Notes under the pieces: generated by a model | Seen by the model: only the letters and a program-made list of their open reading frames with translations | Database searches by the model: none | What the model was told of the DNA's origin: nothing | Made by a program: the position numbers and the translations under genes | Assembly: GCF_042657165.1 (NCBI RefSeq) | Contig: NZ_JBHSNJ010000013.1 | Coordinates: 682,001-746,000 of the forward strand | Source: Agrilutibacter niabensis | GTDB lineage: Bacteria; Pseudomonadota; Gammaproteobacteria; Xanthomonadales; Xanthomonadaceae | DNA length: 64,000 nt | Direction: 5' to 3' | Shown here: in pieces, positions 10,400 through 18,997 of the stretch | Numbering within the stretch: the first letter of the stretch is position 1 | Layout: every line of letters begins with the position of its first letter

Positions 10400-10422
10400 G
10401 CCCGGGGAAAGTCCGATATTTA
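10394..10422 (+). promoter_or_regulatory. Predicted promoter of the pilMNOPQ operon
   Basis: TTGCCA (10394-10399) and TATTTA (10417-10422) are 17 bases apart. The transcript would start about 45 bases before pilM. Confidence 0.45.
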
Positions 10423-10475
10423 AGGCAGGGCCACACGAAGTGCGCGTAAGCGCTTGTGGCATGGGGAGAAAAATC

Positions 10476-11534
10476 GTGGGGATCGTCACAAAAGGTCAGC
10501 CGACACTCGTCGGCGTGGACATCAGTTCGACCGCGGTCAAGCTGTTGCAGCTCTCAAGGGCTGGCGACCGCTACCGGGTCGAGCACTATGCGGTCGAGCC
10601 GTTGCCGCCGAACGCCGTGGTCGAAAAGAACATCGTCGAGGTCGAGGCGGTGGGCGAAGCGATCAAGCGCGCGGTCAATCGTTCGGGCACCAAGATCAAA
10701 TTCGCCGCGGCTGCCGTGGCGGGTTCGTCGGTGATTACGAAGGTAATCCCGATGCCGGCCGATCTGGACGAAGACGATCTTGAGTCGCAGGTCGAACTGG
10801 AAGCCGTCAACTACGTGCCATACCCGATCGAGGAAGTGAACCTCGACTTCGAGGTTCTCGGCCCGATGCCCAACAACCCCGGGACGCTGCAGATTCTGCT
10901 TGCCGCGTCGCGTTCCGAGAACGTCGAACTGCGTTCGTCCGCGCTGGAGATCGGCGGCCTGACCCCCAAGGTCATGGACGTTGAAGCCTTTGCGATCGAG
11001 AACGCCTTCGCGCTGCTTGCCAACCAACTGAGCGGTCCGCGCGATGGCCTCACTGCGCTGATCGATTCCGGCGCGACGATGACCACGCTCAACGTGCTGC
11101 GCAATGGCCGCAGCCTCTACAGCCGCGAACAGGTCTTTGGCGGCAAGCAGCTCACCGACGAGGTAATGCGTCGCTATGGCCTGAGCTACGAGGAAGCCGG
11201 TCTCGCCAAGCGCCAGGGCGGCTTGCCGGAAAGCTACCAGGCCGAAGTGCTCGAGCCGTTCAAGGAAGCCATGGTCCAGCAGGTCAGCCGCCTGCTGCAG
11301 TTCTTCTACGCCGGCAGCGAATTCAACCGCGTAGACCAGATCGTCCTCGCCGGTGGCAACGCGGCCATTCCGGGCATTGCCCAGATGGTCGAGGAGCAAC
11401 TGGGCGTTCCGACCCTGGTCGCCAATCCGCTGGCGCATATGACGCTCGGTCCCCGCGTGCAGGCACACGCACTGGCGCAGGATGCTCCCGCGCTGATGAT
11501 CGCCTGCGGCCTCGCCCTGAGGAGCTTCGACTGA
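10476..11534 (+). CDS. pilM: Type IV pilus assembly ATPase-like protein PilM
   Basis: PilM is an actin-like cytoplasmic protein that binds the N-terminal tail of PilN and links the pilus motor to the inner-membrane alignment complex. The 352-residue protein has the ASKHA nucleotide-binding pattern, with LVGVDISSTAVKLLQLSR as phosphate-1 loop and LIDSGATMTTLNVL as phosphate-2 region, and IVLAGGNAAIPG near the end. GTG at 10476 is chosen because GGGGAG lies 7 bases upstream; an ATG at 10461 is also in frame but sits within that sequence. It opens pilMNOPQ and overlaps pilN by one base. Confidence 0.94.
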   Translation: MGIVTKGQPTLVGVDISSTAVKLLQLSRAGDRYRVEHYAVEPLPPNAVVEKNIVEVEAVGEAIKRAVNRSGTKIKFAAAAVAGSSVITKVIPMPADLDEDDLESQVELEAVNYVPYPIEEVNLDFEVLGPMPNNPGTLQILLAASRSENVELRSSALEIGGLTPKVMDVEAFAIENAFALLANQLSGPRDGLTALIDSGATMTTLNVLRNGRSLYSREQVFGGKQLTDEVMRRYGLSYEEAGLAKRQGGLPESYQAEVLEPFKEAMVQQVSRLLQFFYAGSEFNRVDQIVLAGGNAAIPGIAQMVEEQLGVPTLVANPLAHMTLGPRVQAHALAQDAPALMIACGLALRSFD

Positions 11535-12214
11535 TGGCACGCATCAACCTCCTCCCGTGGCGCGCCGAGCGGCGCAAGCAGCGCCAGAAGGAATTCACCA
11601 TCCTGCTGGCAATGTCGGCGCTGGGTGCAGTCCTGCTGTCGTTCCTGCTGGTGGGTTACTACAACGCCCAGATCAGCGGTCAGAACGGGCGCAACCAGTA
11701 CCTCACCAATCAGATCGCCGAGGTGCAGAAGCAGATCGACGAGATCAAGCTTCTCGACGAGAAGAAGGCCAAGCTGCTCGCCCGCAAGGAAATCATCGAG
11801 AAGCTGCAGGCGAACCGCTCGCAGATGGTGCACCTGTTCGATTCGCTGGTGCGCACAATCCCCGACGGCGTCATCCTGACCTCGATCAAGCAGGACGAGG
11901 ACACCCTCACCCTGGAGGGCCGCGCGCAATCCAACGCCCGGGTCAGTACCTACATGCGCAACCTCGAGGGCTCGGGCTGGATGACCAAGCCGGACCTGTC
12001 GATCATCGAGGCGAAGGGTGAGGACAAGGCCCTGCCGAACGTGTTCAAGCTCTCGGTCAAGCTGGCCAATCCGAATGCGCCGAAGGATACGGACGGCGAT
12101 GGTGTTCCGGACGCGCCTGCCGCTGCACCGGCCGGCACGGCTCCGGCCGCAACGCCCGCCCCGACCAATTCCGCCCCGGCTGCCGCCCCCGTGAAACAAG
12201 GAGCCGCCTCGTGA
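11534..12214 (+). CDS. pilN: Type IV pilus assembly protein PilN
   Basis: PilN is a bitopic inner-membrane protein. Its short cytoplasmic tail binds PilM and its periplasmic part pairs with PilO. The start ARINLLPWR is the conserved PilM-binding motif (INLLPWR). A membrane helix follows at about 22-42 (LAMSALGAVLLSFLLVGYY), then a coiled coil and a ferredoxin-like core (PDGVILTSIKQDEDTLTLEG). The C-terminus is an Ala/Pro/Thr-rich tail of roughly 40 residues containing a DTDGDGVPD-like acidic segment. The ATG overlaps the pilM stop by one base, and the stop overlaps the pilO start, which implies coupled translation. Confidence 0.94.
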   Translation: MARINLLPWRAERRKQRQKEFTILLAMSALGAVLLSFLLVGYYNAQISGQNGRNQYLTNQIAEVQKQIDEIKLLDEKKAKLLARKEIIEKLQANRSQMVHLFDSLVRTIPDGVILTSIKQDEDTLTLEGRAQSNARVSTYMRNLEGSGWMTKPDLSIIEAKGEDKALPNVFKLSVKLANPNAPKDTDGDGVPDAPAAAPAGTAPAATPAPTNSAPAAAPVKQGAAS

Positions 12215-12891
12215 GCGCCAAGAAATTCTCGCTGCGGGACCTCGACTTCAACAACATGGGTTCCTGGCCGCAACAGGCCAAGGTCGGCTTCTGCGTCATC
12301 ATCGCCCTGCTCATCATCTTCCTGAGCTGGTGGCTGTTCGTGCGCGACAAGCTGGCCGAGCTCAAGACCCTTGAAAACAAGGAAACCGAGCTTCGCCAGG
12401 AGTTCGAGACCAAACAGGGGCGCGCCGCCAACCTCGAACCGCTCAAGCAGCAGCTCGCCCAGATGGAGGAGCAGCTCAAGCAGATGCTGCGCCAGCTGCC
12501 GAGCAAGACCGAAATGCCCGACCTCATCGTCGACATCTCGCAGACGGCGCTGGCGACTGGCATCACCAACGAGCTGTTCCAGCCCGGTCCGGAAATCCCC
12601 AAGGAGTTCTACGCTGAAAAGCCGATCGCGCTGCGCATGGTGGGGACCTACCATCAGTTCGGCGGCTTTGTGAGCGGTGTAGCGACGCTGCCGCGCGTCG
12701 TGATCATGACCATGCATGACATCTCGTTGAAGCCTCGCGAAAAGGCGGGCAAGCCGGCTGGGATCACCCCCAACAGTGCCCTGGAGCTCGCAGGTACCGT
12801 GAAGACCTATCGCTACCTCGACGAAGAGGAAGTCGCCGAGCAGGAAAAGGCAACTGCCGGAACTGCACGCGCCACCCAGGGGGGAGGTTGA
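12211..12891 (+). CDS. pilO: Type IV pilus assembly protein PilO
   Basis: PilO dimerises with PilN to form the inner-membrane alignment platform of the pilus. The 226-residue protein has one membrane helix at about 29-49 (FCVIIALLIIFLSWWLFV), a coiled coil to about residue 100, and a ferredoxin-like periplasmic domain containing EKPIALRMVGTYHQFGGFV, which is typical of PilO. The start is GTG at 12211, overlapping the pilN stop by 4 bases. A single base separates its stop from pilP. Confidence 0.94.
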   Translation: MSAKKFSLRDLDFNNMGSWPQQAKVGFCVIIALLIIFLSWWLFVRDKLAELKTLENKETELRQEFETKQGRAANLEPLKQQLAQMEEQLKQMLRQLPSKTEMPDLIVDISQTALATGITNELFQPGPEIPKEFYAEKPIALRMVGTYHQFGGFVSGVATLPRVVIMTMHDISLKPREKAGKPAGITPNSALELAGTVKTYRYLDEEEVAEQEKATAGTARATQGGG

Positions 12892-12892
12892 G

Positions 12893-13447
12893 ATGCTCGG
12901 ACATTCTGATCGCCTGAATGCAATGGGCCCTCGGGTCCTGCTCGGCGCCGCATTGGCGCTGGCTCTGGCGGGCTGCACGCGTGGCATTACCAGTACACCG
13001 GGGGATGCGCCGAACCTCGAAAAGTGGGTGGCCGAAGTAAAGGCCCGCCCCGCGCCGCCGCTCGATCCACTGCCGGTAATGCAGCAGTTCGAGACGTTCG
13101 AGTACGCGGCCTATTCGATGCGCGACCCCTTCAGTACCGCTTTTACCGATACGGATAATGGATCGGGTCCGCGCCCCGACCGCGCGCGCCGCAAGCAGAC
13201 ACTCGAGCAGTTCCCGCTCGACAGCCTGGACATGGTGGGTACGCTCGGGGGCGGCGCTGGAGTGGTGGCGCTGGTAATGGCTCCGGACAAGGTGACTTAT
13301 CGCGTGCGCCCGGGGAATTACATGGGGCAGAACGACGGTCGAGTGACCGGTGTATTTGAAGACCGCATCGAGTTGGTGGAACTGGTGCCGGATGGCGCGG
13401 GTGGCTGGCTGGAACGTCCAGCGTCGGTCGCATTAGAAGATCAATGA
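12893..13447 (+). CDS. pilP: Type IV pilus assembly lipoprotein PilP
   Basis: PilP is an inner-membrane lipoprotein that connects PilNO to the PilQ secretin. The N-terminus has a signal peptide ending in the lipobox LAGC at about residues 24-27. A flexible linker follows (RPAPPLDPLPVMQQFETFEYAA), which in the family binds PilNO, then the beta-sandwich domain (LDMVGTLGGGAGVVALVMA, YRVRPGNYMGQNDG) that contacts PilQ. The length of 184 residues is normal. The stop is 15 bases before the chosen pilQ start. Confidence 0.93.
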   Translation: MLGHSDRLNAMGPRVLLGAALALALAGCTRGITSTPGDAPNLEKWVAEVKARPAPPLDPLPVMQQFETFEYAAYSMRDPFSTAFTDTDNGSGPRPDRARRKQTLEQFPLDSLDMVGTLGGGAGVVALVMAPDKVTYRVRPGNYMGQNDGRVTGVFEDRIELVELVPDGAGGWLERPASVALEDQ

Positions 13448-13462
13448 TTGGGGGATGACACG

Positions 13463-15418
13463 ATGACCGTTTTCAACGCCAACCGCTCCCTGCGCGCCGG
13501 CCCTGCTCGTATCGGTCTGGGCCTCGCAATCGGGCTGCTCGCCGGATTCAGTGCGGTGCACGCTGCGGGGCCTGCCGCTCGAGGCAGCTTCACGCCGACT
13601 TTCGTCGCGCAACTCGCGCCCACGGCGGCGCCGATGCCCAGCAACGATCCGGCGAAGCAGTTGCCGGGTGCCATTTCGGTGTCCAACATCGATTTCAAGC
13701 GCGGCGACGGCGGCGCGGGCAAGCTGATCCTGCGCTTCAGCGGAGAGGGCGCTTCGCCGGACCTGCGTAGCACCGGGTCGACCGTGACCATCAACGTTGG
13801 CAACGCGCAGCTGCCGGCGAATCTGCAGAAGCCCCTGAACGTCACCGACTTCGCCACGCCGGTGCAGTCGATCGATGCGCGTGCGGCCGGTACGGGTACC
13901 CAGTTGGTGCTGAATACCAACGGCGCGTATGAGTCGATGGCCTATCAGACCGGTCGCGACTACATCGTGGAAATCATCCCGCGCGCGGCCGGCGCCAAGC
14001 AGCGGGCGGTCGGTGCACCTAACGCCGCCACGACGCCTGCCCGCGCCTACAGCGGTCGTCCGGTGACCTTCAACTTCCAGGATGTGCCGGTACGCACGGT
14101 CCTGCAGTTGATCGCCGAGGAATCCGGCCTGAACGTCGTGGCCGCCGATACCGTGCAGGGCAATGTCACCCTGCGCCTGGTCAACGTGCCGTGGGACCAG
14201 GCGCTCGACATCGTCCTGCAGGCCAAGGGCCTGGACAAGCGTCGCAGCGGCAACGTGGTCTGGATCGCGCCGCAGGCGGAAATCGCCAAGTACGAGCAGG
14301 ACAAGGAAGACGCCCGCATCGCCCTGGACAACCGCGTCGACCTGGTGACCGAGTACATCCAGATCAACTATCACAATGCCGGTGCGATCTATAAGGCACT
14401 GACCGAGGCCAAGGGCGTCGGCGGCGCCAACGGCGGTGGTCAGGGTGGCGGCGGTGGCCAGAACCAGAACGACACCGGTTTCCTGTCGTCACGTGGCCGA
14501 CTGGTGGCCGACGACCGGACCAACACCCTGATGGTCAGCGACATCCCCAAGAAGGTGGCGCAGATCAGGGAACTGGTGCGGGTCATCGACCGTCCGGTCG
14601 ACCAGGTCATCATCGAAGCCCGTATCGTCATCGCGACCGAAACGTTCGCGCGTGAGATCGGTGCCAAGCTCGGCATCAATGGTGCCTCGGGCAAGGACGG
14701 GGATCGCAGCACCCTGGGTTTTGGTGGCACCGCAGAAGCTTCGTCCGCCAACGCGCAGTCCCGTGCCAACGCCGTCATGTCGGGTGCCAACACCTTCGCG
14801 ACCACCCGCGATCTGAACGTCAATCTGCCGGTGGCCAACCCCGCAGGTTCGCTCGCCTTGTCCATCCTGAATGCCGGCTACCTGCTGGACGTGGAGCTGT
14901 CGGCCATGCAGGAAGAAGGCCGGGGCGAAGTCATCTCCAACCCGCGCGTCGTGACCAGCAACCAGCGTGAAGCGGTGATCCGCCAAGGCCAGGAAGTGGG
15001 CTACGTGACTGTGACGCAAGGTCAGGGCGCCGCCGGCAACGTTGCCCAGCAGACCGTGCAGTTCAAGGACGTCCTGCTGGAAATGAAGGTCACGCCGACC
15101 ATCACCAACGATGGCCGCGTATTCCTCAACATGAATGTGAAGAAGGACGAGGTCGAGGACTTCGTCGAGGCCTCCATCGGCAGCGTGCCGCTGATCAACA
15201 AGCGCGAGGTCAACACGGCCGTGCTGATCGAGGATGGGCAGACCGTGGTCATTGGCGGCGTGTACGAGTTCCGCGATCGCTCCGACATCCAGAAGGTGCC
15301 GTGGCTGGGCGACATCCCGTTCCTGGGCAATCTGTTCAAGAAGAAGGGCAAGAACAGGGACAAGGCTGAGCTGCTCATCTTCGTGACTCCGAAAGTGCTG
15401 CAGGTCGCCCAGCGCTGA
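13463..15418 (+). CDS. pilQ: Type IV pilus secretin PilQ
   Basis: PilQ forms the outer-membrane pore through which the pilus passes. The 651-residue protein has a signal peptide (to about residue 35, ending SAVHAAG), an AMIN domain, then the STN domain (VTFNFQDVPVRTVLQLIAEESG) and N-domains. A Gly-rich insert (GGGQGGGGGQNQND) precedes the secretin core, which includes VISNPRVVTSNQREAVIRQG and the end VPWLGDIPFLGNLFKKK. ATG at 13463 begins MTVFNANRSL; a TTG at 13448 is also in frame but less likely. A terminator follows, closing the operon. Confidence 0.95.
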   Translation: MTVFNANRSLRAGPARIGLGLAIGLLAGFSAVHAAGPAARGSFTPTFVAQLAPTAAPMPSNDPAKQLPGAISVSNIDFKRGDGGAGKLILRFSGEGASPDLRSTGSTVTINVGNAQLPANLQKPLNVTDFATPVQSIDARAAGTGTQLVLNTNGAYESMAYQTGRDYIVEIIPRAAGAKQRAVGAPNAATTPARAYSGRPVTFNFQDVPVRTVLQLIAEESGLNVVAADTVQGNVTLRLVNVPWDQALDIVLQAKGLDKRRSGNVVWIAPQAEIAKYEQDKEDARIALDNRVDLVTEYIQINYHNAGAIYKALTEAKGVGGANGGGQGGGGGQNQNDTGFLSSRGRLVADDRTNTLMVSDIPKKVAQIRELVRVIDRPVDQVIIEARIVIATETFAREIGAKLGINGASGKDGDRSTLGFGGTAEASSANAQSRANAVMSGANTFATTRDLNVNLPVANPAGSLALSILNAGYLLDVELSAMQEEGRGEVISNPRVVTSNQREAVIRQGQEVGYVTVTQGQGAAGNVAQQTVQFKDVLLEMKVTPTITNDGRVFLNMNVKKDEVEDFVEASIGSVPLINKREVNTAVLIEDGQTVVIGGVYEFRDRSDIQKVPWLGDIPFLGNLFKKKGKNRDKAELLIFVTPKVLQVAQR

Positions 15419-15442
15419 TCGCACGCACCAAACCAGCTGAAA

Positions 15443-15473
15443 GCACGGGGGCCGAAAGGCCCCCGTTGCGTTT
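15443..15473 (+). terminator. Terminator after pilQ
   Basis: CGGGGGCC-GAAA-GGCCCCCG is a perfect 8-bp stem followed by a T-containing tail (TTGCGTTT). It lies about 28 bases after the pilQ stop. Confidence 0.8.
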
Positions 15474-15577
15474 GCAGCGCAGCACGACGACTGTCGCCAG
15501 GCTGAAACCCGGGCGGGCCGTGCGAACTCGCCGGGGCTTCTTCGGTCAAAATGAGCCGACCAGCACGCGAGAGCCCG

Positions 15578-16597
15578 ATGGATAGCAGCATTCCCCCGAT
15601 TCCCGGTGTCGGCCGCCAGCACGCCACGGGCTACCTGCACGATGCCTTCCGCGACCTGCGGGCCGCCCTTTCCGCCGAGATCGTCGGACAGTCGGCCTTG
15701 ATCGAACGCCTGCTGGTTGCCCTGCTCGCCGACGGTCACCTGTTGGTGGAAGGGGCGCCCGGCCTGGCCAAGACCAGCGCGATTCGTGCCCTTGCCGCGC
15801 GGTTGGAGGCGGACTTCGCCCGCGTCCAGTTCACCCCCGACCTGCTGCCCGCGGACCTGACCGGCACCGAAGTGTGGCGCCCACAGGACGGCCGCTTCGA
15901 ATTCCAGCCGGGCCCGATCTTCCATCCATTGCTGCTCGCCGATGAAATCAACCGGGCGCCGGCCAAGGTGCAATCCGCGCTGCTCGAGGCGATGGGCGAG
16001 CGCCAGGTCACCGTCGGACGCCAGACCTATCCGTTGCCACCTCTGTTCCTGGTGATGGCCACGCAGAACCCGATCGAACAGGAAGGCACGTTCCCATTGC
16101 CGGAGGCCCAACTCGATCGCTTCCTGATGCATGTCCGCATCGGTTACCCGGAAGCGGCGACCGAAGCCGAGATCCTGCGCATCGCGCGCGAACGCGCGCG
16201 CGCCAGCGTGCGCGCCGAAACCGCCGCCATCGCGCGCATCCCGGTGTCCGACGTCTTCGCCGCGCGTGCCGACGTGCTCGATCTGCACGTCGCGCCTGCC
16301 GTGGAGCGCTACCTCATCGAACTCGTGCTTGCCTCGCGAGAGGCGCAGCGCTATGACGCGGCGCTTGCGCGCCGCATCGCCTGGGGCGCGAGTCCGCGCG
16401 GCTCCATCGCGCTCGAGCGCTGTGCGCGCGCGCATGCGTGGCTGGCCGGGCGCGACTTCGTCACGCCCGACGATGTACGGGCGATCGCTGCCGACGTGCT
16501 TCGCCATCGCATCCTGCCCAGCTACGAAGCTACCGCCGAAGGCTGGGATGGCGATCGCCTGGTCGCCGAACTGTTGCGGCTGGTGCCGTTGCCCTGA
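15578..16597 (+). CDS. MoxR-family AAA+ ATPase
   Basis: MoxR ATPases act as chaperones that insert cofactors or assemble complexes, usually with VWA-domain partners encoded next door, as here. The AAA core shows Walker A EGAPGLAKTS, Walker B ADEINRAP, sensor 1 MATQNPIEQEGTFPLPEAQ and a C-terminal lid domain. The start at 15578 (MDSSIPPIPG) follows a GAGAG sequence; ATG at 15551 is also in frame and would add 9 residues. It overlaps the DUF58 gene by one base. It is the first gene of a six-gene operon of the Bat type. Confidence 0.93.
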   Translation: MDSSIPPIPGVGRQHATGYLHDAFRDLRAALSAEIVGQSALIERLLVALLADGHLLVEGAPGLAKTSAIRALAARLEADFARVQFTPDLLPADLTGTEVWRPQDGRFEFQPGPIFHPLLLADEINRAPAKVQSALLEAMGERQVTVGRQTYPLPPLFLVMATQNPIEQEGTFPLPEAQLDRFLMHVRIGYPEAATEAEILRIARERARASVRAETAAIARIPVSDVFAARADVLDLHVAPAVERYLIELVLASREAQRYDAALARRIAWGASPRGSIALERCARAHAWLAGRDFVTPDDVRAIAADVLRHRILPSYEATAEGWDGDRLVAELLRLVPLP

Positions 16598-17532
16598 TGA
16601 GGGGCGCGCGCGGGCCATTGGAGGACGGTACTGCCATGGCCAATGGCATCCAGCCCACGCTCGCGGAGCTGGTAGCCCTGCGCGGTAGCGCCGGTGGCCG
16701 CCGCAATGCGCGGCAGGGTCGGTATGGCGTCAGCGGTCATGCGCTTTCCCCACTGCGCGGACGCGGTATGGAATATGCGGAGTCCCGCGATTACGTGGCC
16801 GGTGACGATGCGCGCCATATCGATTGGCGCCTGACCGCGCGTACGGGGCGTGCGCACACCAAGCTATTCCAGGCAGAACGCGAACGCCTGACCCTGATCG
16901 TCGCCGACACCGTGCCGTCGATGTACTTCGGCACGCGTGTCCGCTTCAAGTCGGTGCAGGCAGCACGCGCGGGCGCCGTTGCCGCATGGGCCGCGTCGCG
17001 CGACGGCGACCGCATCGCTGCATTGCGCGGCAGCGTGAGGGAAGCCCCCATCGCGCCCGCGTCCGGAGCCCGCGGGGCGCTGCGCGTACTGGATGCGCTG
17101 GTGCGCTGGTATGCGCAGGCGCCGGCAGAGGATGCGGGCGTCGCCGTTGCTCTGGATCACGCGCAGCGACTGTTGCGCCCGGGTTCGCGCCTCGTGCTCC
17201 TTGCCGATCCGCGCAGCATCGCGATGCTCCCCGAACAGCGCTGGCCCGCGCTCGCGCAGCATCACGAAGTCATCGTCCTTCTGTTCACCGATCCGTTGGA
17301 AACCGCGCCGCCCAGGGCCGCGCTGCCGTTCAGCAGCGGCGATCATCGCGTCGAACTCGATCTGGCCTCCGCCGCGCAGCGCCAGCGCTGGCTGCGCGAA
17401 TTCGCCACGCCGGCCGAGGCCGCGCTAGCCGCGTTGCCATCACGCGGGATACGCGTCCAGACGCTGGCGACCGATGCGCCGAGTGAGTCCTGGCTGCCAT
17501 TGCTTGGGCGCGCACGCCCGTTGGTGGCGTGA
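16597..17532 (+). CDS. DUF58 domain-containing protein
   Basis: DUF58 proteins are partners of MoxR ATPases and have a degenerate VWA-like fold. The signature GRGMEYAESRDYVAGDDARHIDWR (positions about 49-72, key residues R, E, Y, GDD, IDWR) is present. The ATG at 16597 overlaps the moxR stop (TGATG). A second in-frame ATG at 16636 (MANGIQPTLAEL) has GGAGG 11 bases upstream and is an alternative. No membrane segment is seen, so the protein is probably cytoplasmic at the membrane face. Confidence 0.9.
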   Translation: MRGARGPLEDGTAMANGIQPTLAELVALRGSAGGRRNARQGRYGVSGHALSPLRGRGMEYAESRDYVAGDDARHIDWRLTARTGRAHTKLFQAERERLTLIVADTVPSMYFGTRVRFKSVQAARAGAVAAWAASRDGDRIAALRGSVREAPIAPASGARGALRVLDALVRWYAQAPAEDAGVAVALDHAQRLLRPGSRLVLLADPRSIAMLPEQRWPALAQHHEVIVLLFTDPLETAPPRAALPFSSGDHRVELDLASAAQRQRWLREFATPAEAALAALPSRGIRVQTLATDAPSESWLPLLGRARPLVA

Positions 17533-17984
17533 TGCAGGATCCCACGCTCGTCCTTCGCGACATCCACCCGGGCGTGGCCCCGGCGTGGTGGCCGCCGGCC
17601 CCGGGCTGGTGGTTGCTTGCCGCGCTGGTGCTGGCGCTCGTGGCAGCCTATGGATGGTGGCAACGGCGCAGGCGAATCCGGATGCGCCGCATCGCGGACC
17701 TGTTCGACGGAGCCATCGATACGGCCACCGTCGCGCCGATGCAGGTCGCGGCGATGTCGGAGTTGCTGCGGCGCGCCGCGCATCGGCGCAGCCCCCAGGC
17801 CGACAAGCTGCAGGGCGAGTCCTGGCTGGCATTCCTCGATGATGGCGACGCGCATCGGCCCTTCACCCAAGGCGCGGGACGACTGCTGCTGGAGGGCGCC
17901 TTCCGGCCCGAGGTCGATCCACAGCAGGTCACGGCCTTGCGCAGCGTGGCGCGCAGGCGGTTCCTGGCGTGGATGGTGAAGTGA
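17532..17984 (+). CDS. DUF4381 domain-containing membrane protein
   Basis: This is a small component (150 residues) of the MoxR/Bat operon. It begins MQDPTLVLRDIHPGVAP, typical of DUF4381, followed by one membrane helix at about 22-43 (PGWWLLAALVLALVAAYGWW) and a basic stop-transfer RRRRIRMRR. The cytoplasmic C-terminal domain is helical. GTG at 17529 and ATG at 17532 are both in frame; the ATG overlaps the DUF58 stop by one base. The molecular role is unknown. Confidence 0.85.
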   Translation: MQDPTLVLRDIHPGVAPAWWPPAPGWWLLAALVLALVAAYGWWQRRRRIRMRRIADLFDGAIDTATVAPMQVAAMSELLRRAAHRRSPQADKLQGESWLAFLDDGDAHRPFTQGAGRLLLEGAFRPEVDPQQVTALRSVARRRFLAWMVK

Positions 17985-17986
17985 CC

Positions 17987-18997
17987 ATGCCCGCGCTTGC
18001 CTCTCTCGACGCACTGCGCGATCTGTTCGCATGGCCATGGCTGCTGCTGGCGCTGCCACTGCCGCTGCTGGCGCGCTGGTTGCTGCCGGTGTCGCGTGCC
18101 GGTGGCGCCGCGCTCAAGGTCCCCTATGGCGCACGGCTGGACGCCATTGCGCAGGCCGGGGGGCACGCCTTGCGCGGCGGTGGCATCAGTCCGTTCGTGG
18201 TGCTCGCGTGGATCCTGTTGTGCATCGCCGCCGCGCGGCCGCAGCAACTGGGCGAAGCGGTGCAGCCGCCACAGGTGGGCCGCGACCTGATGCTGGCGCT
18301 GGATCTGTCCGGCAGCATGAGCGAACCCGACATGGAGCTCGGCGGCCGTCCGGTGGACCGCCTTACCGCCGCCAAGGCGGTGCTTGCCGATTTCCTGGAC
18401 CGCCGTGGTGGCGACCGTGTCGGCCTGCTGGTGTTTGGCCGCCACGCCTACGCACTGACGCCGCTGACGCTCGATCGCGATTCGGTCCGCGAACAGCTCG
18501 GCGACAGCGTGGTGGGCCTGGCGGGCCAGGAGACCGCGATCGGCGACGCCATCGGGCTCGCGGTGAAACGACTGCGCACGCAGCCCGCGGAGCAGCGCGT
18601 GCTGATCCTGCTCACCGACGGCGTCAACACCGCCGGCGTCCTCGATCCGCGCAAGGCCGCCGAACTCGCACGCAGCGAGCACGTGCGCGTGCACACCATC
18701 GCCTTCGGCGGCGAAGGTTCGCTGTCGGTGTTCGGCTTCAAGCTTCCGCTGCCCGGTGCCGGCGACGAGGTCGACGAAACCACGCTGCGAGCGATCGCCA
18801 CGCAAACCGGCGGCCGCTTCTTCCGCGCGCGCGATACCGCTGAACTCGCGGGCATCTATGCGGAAATCGATCGCCTGGAACCGGTTCGCCGCCCCGGCAA
18901 GGCGGTGCGCCCGAAGCTGGAACGCTATGCGTGGCCGCTCTCGGCGGCATTCGCCTGCGCCTTGCTGGCCTTTGCCTGGCCGCGGAGGCGCGCATGA
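17987..18997 (+). CDS. VWA domain-containing membrane protein (BatA-like)
   Basis: The 336-residue protein has membrane helices at the N-terminus (WPWLLLALPLPLLARWLLPV), near residues 60-80 and at the C-terminus (WPLSAAFACALLAFAWP). Between them is a von Willebrand A domain with an intact MIDAS motif, DLSGS starting near Asp106, and later LLTDGVNTAG. This is the topology of BatA of the Bacteroides aerotolerance (Bat) operon, where it works with MoxR. The start lies 2 bases after the DUF4381 stop, and the stop overlaps the next ATG. Confidence 0.9.
   Translation: MPALASLDALRDLFAWPWLLLALPLPLLARWLLPVSRAGGAALKVPYGARLDAIAQAGGHALRGGGISPFVVLAWILLCIAAARPQQLGEAVQPPQVGRDLMLALDLSGSMSEPDMELGGRPVDRLTAAKAVLADFLDRRGGDRVGLLVFGRHAYALTPLTLDRDSVREQLGDSVVGLAGQETAIGDAIGLAVKRLRTQPAEQRVLILLTDGVNTAGVLDPRKAAELARSEHVRVHTIAFGGEGSLSVFGFKLPLPGAGDEVDETTLRAIATQTGGRFFRARDTAELAGIYAEIDRLEPVRRPGKAVRPKLERYAWPLSAAFACALLAFAWPRRRA

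Noticed and set aside
10010..10489. A 160-residue N-terminal extension of mrcA
   Set aside because: The added residues are proline-rich and low in complexity and would place the membrane anchor far inside the protein; normal PBP1A starts with the anchor.
15551..15577. Start of the MoxR gene at 15551
   Set aside because: No Shine-Dalgarno precedes it and its region resembles a -10 box; the ATG at 15578 follows a GAGAG sequence. This remains uncertain.
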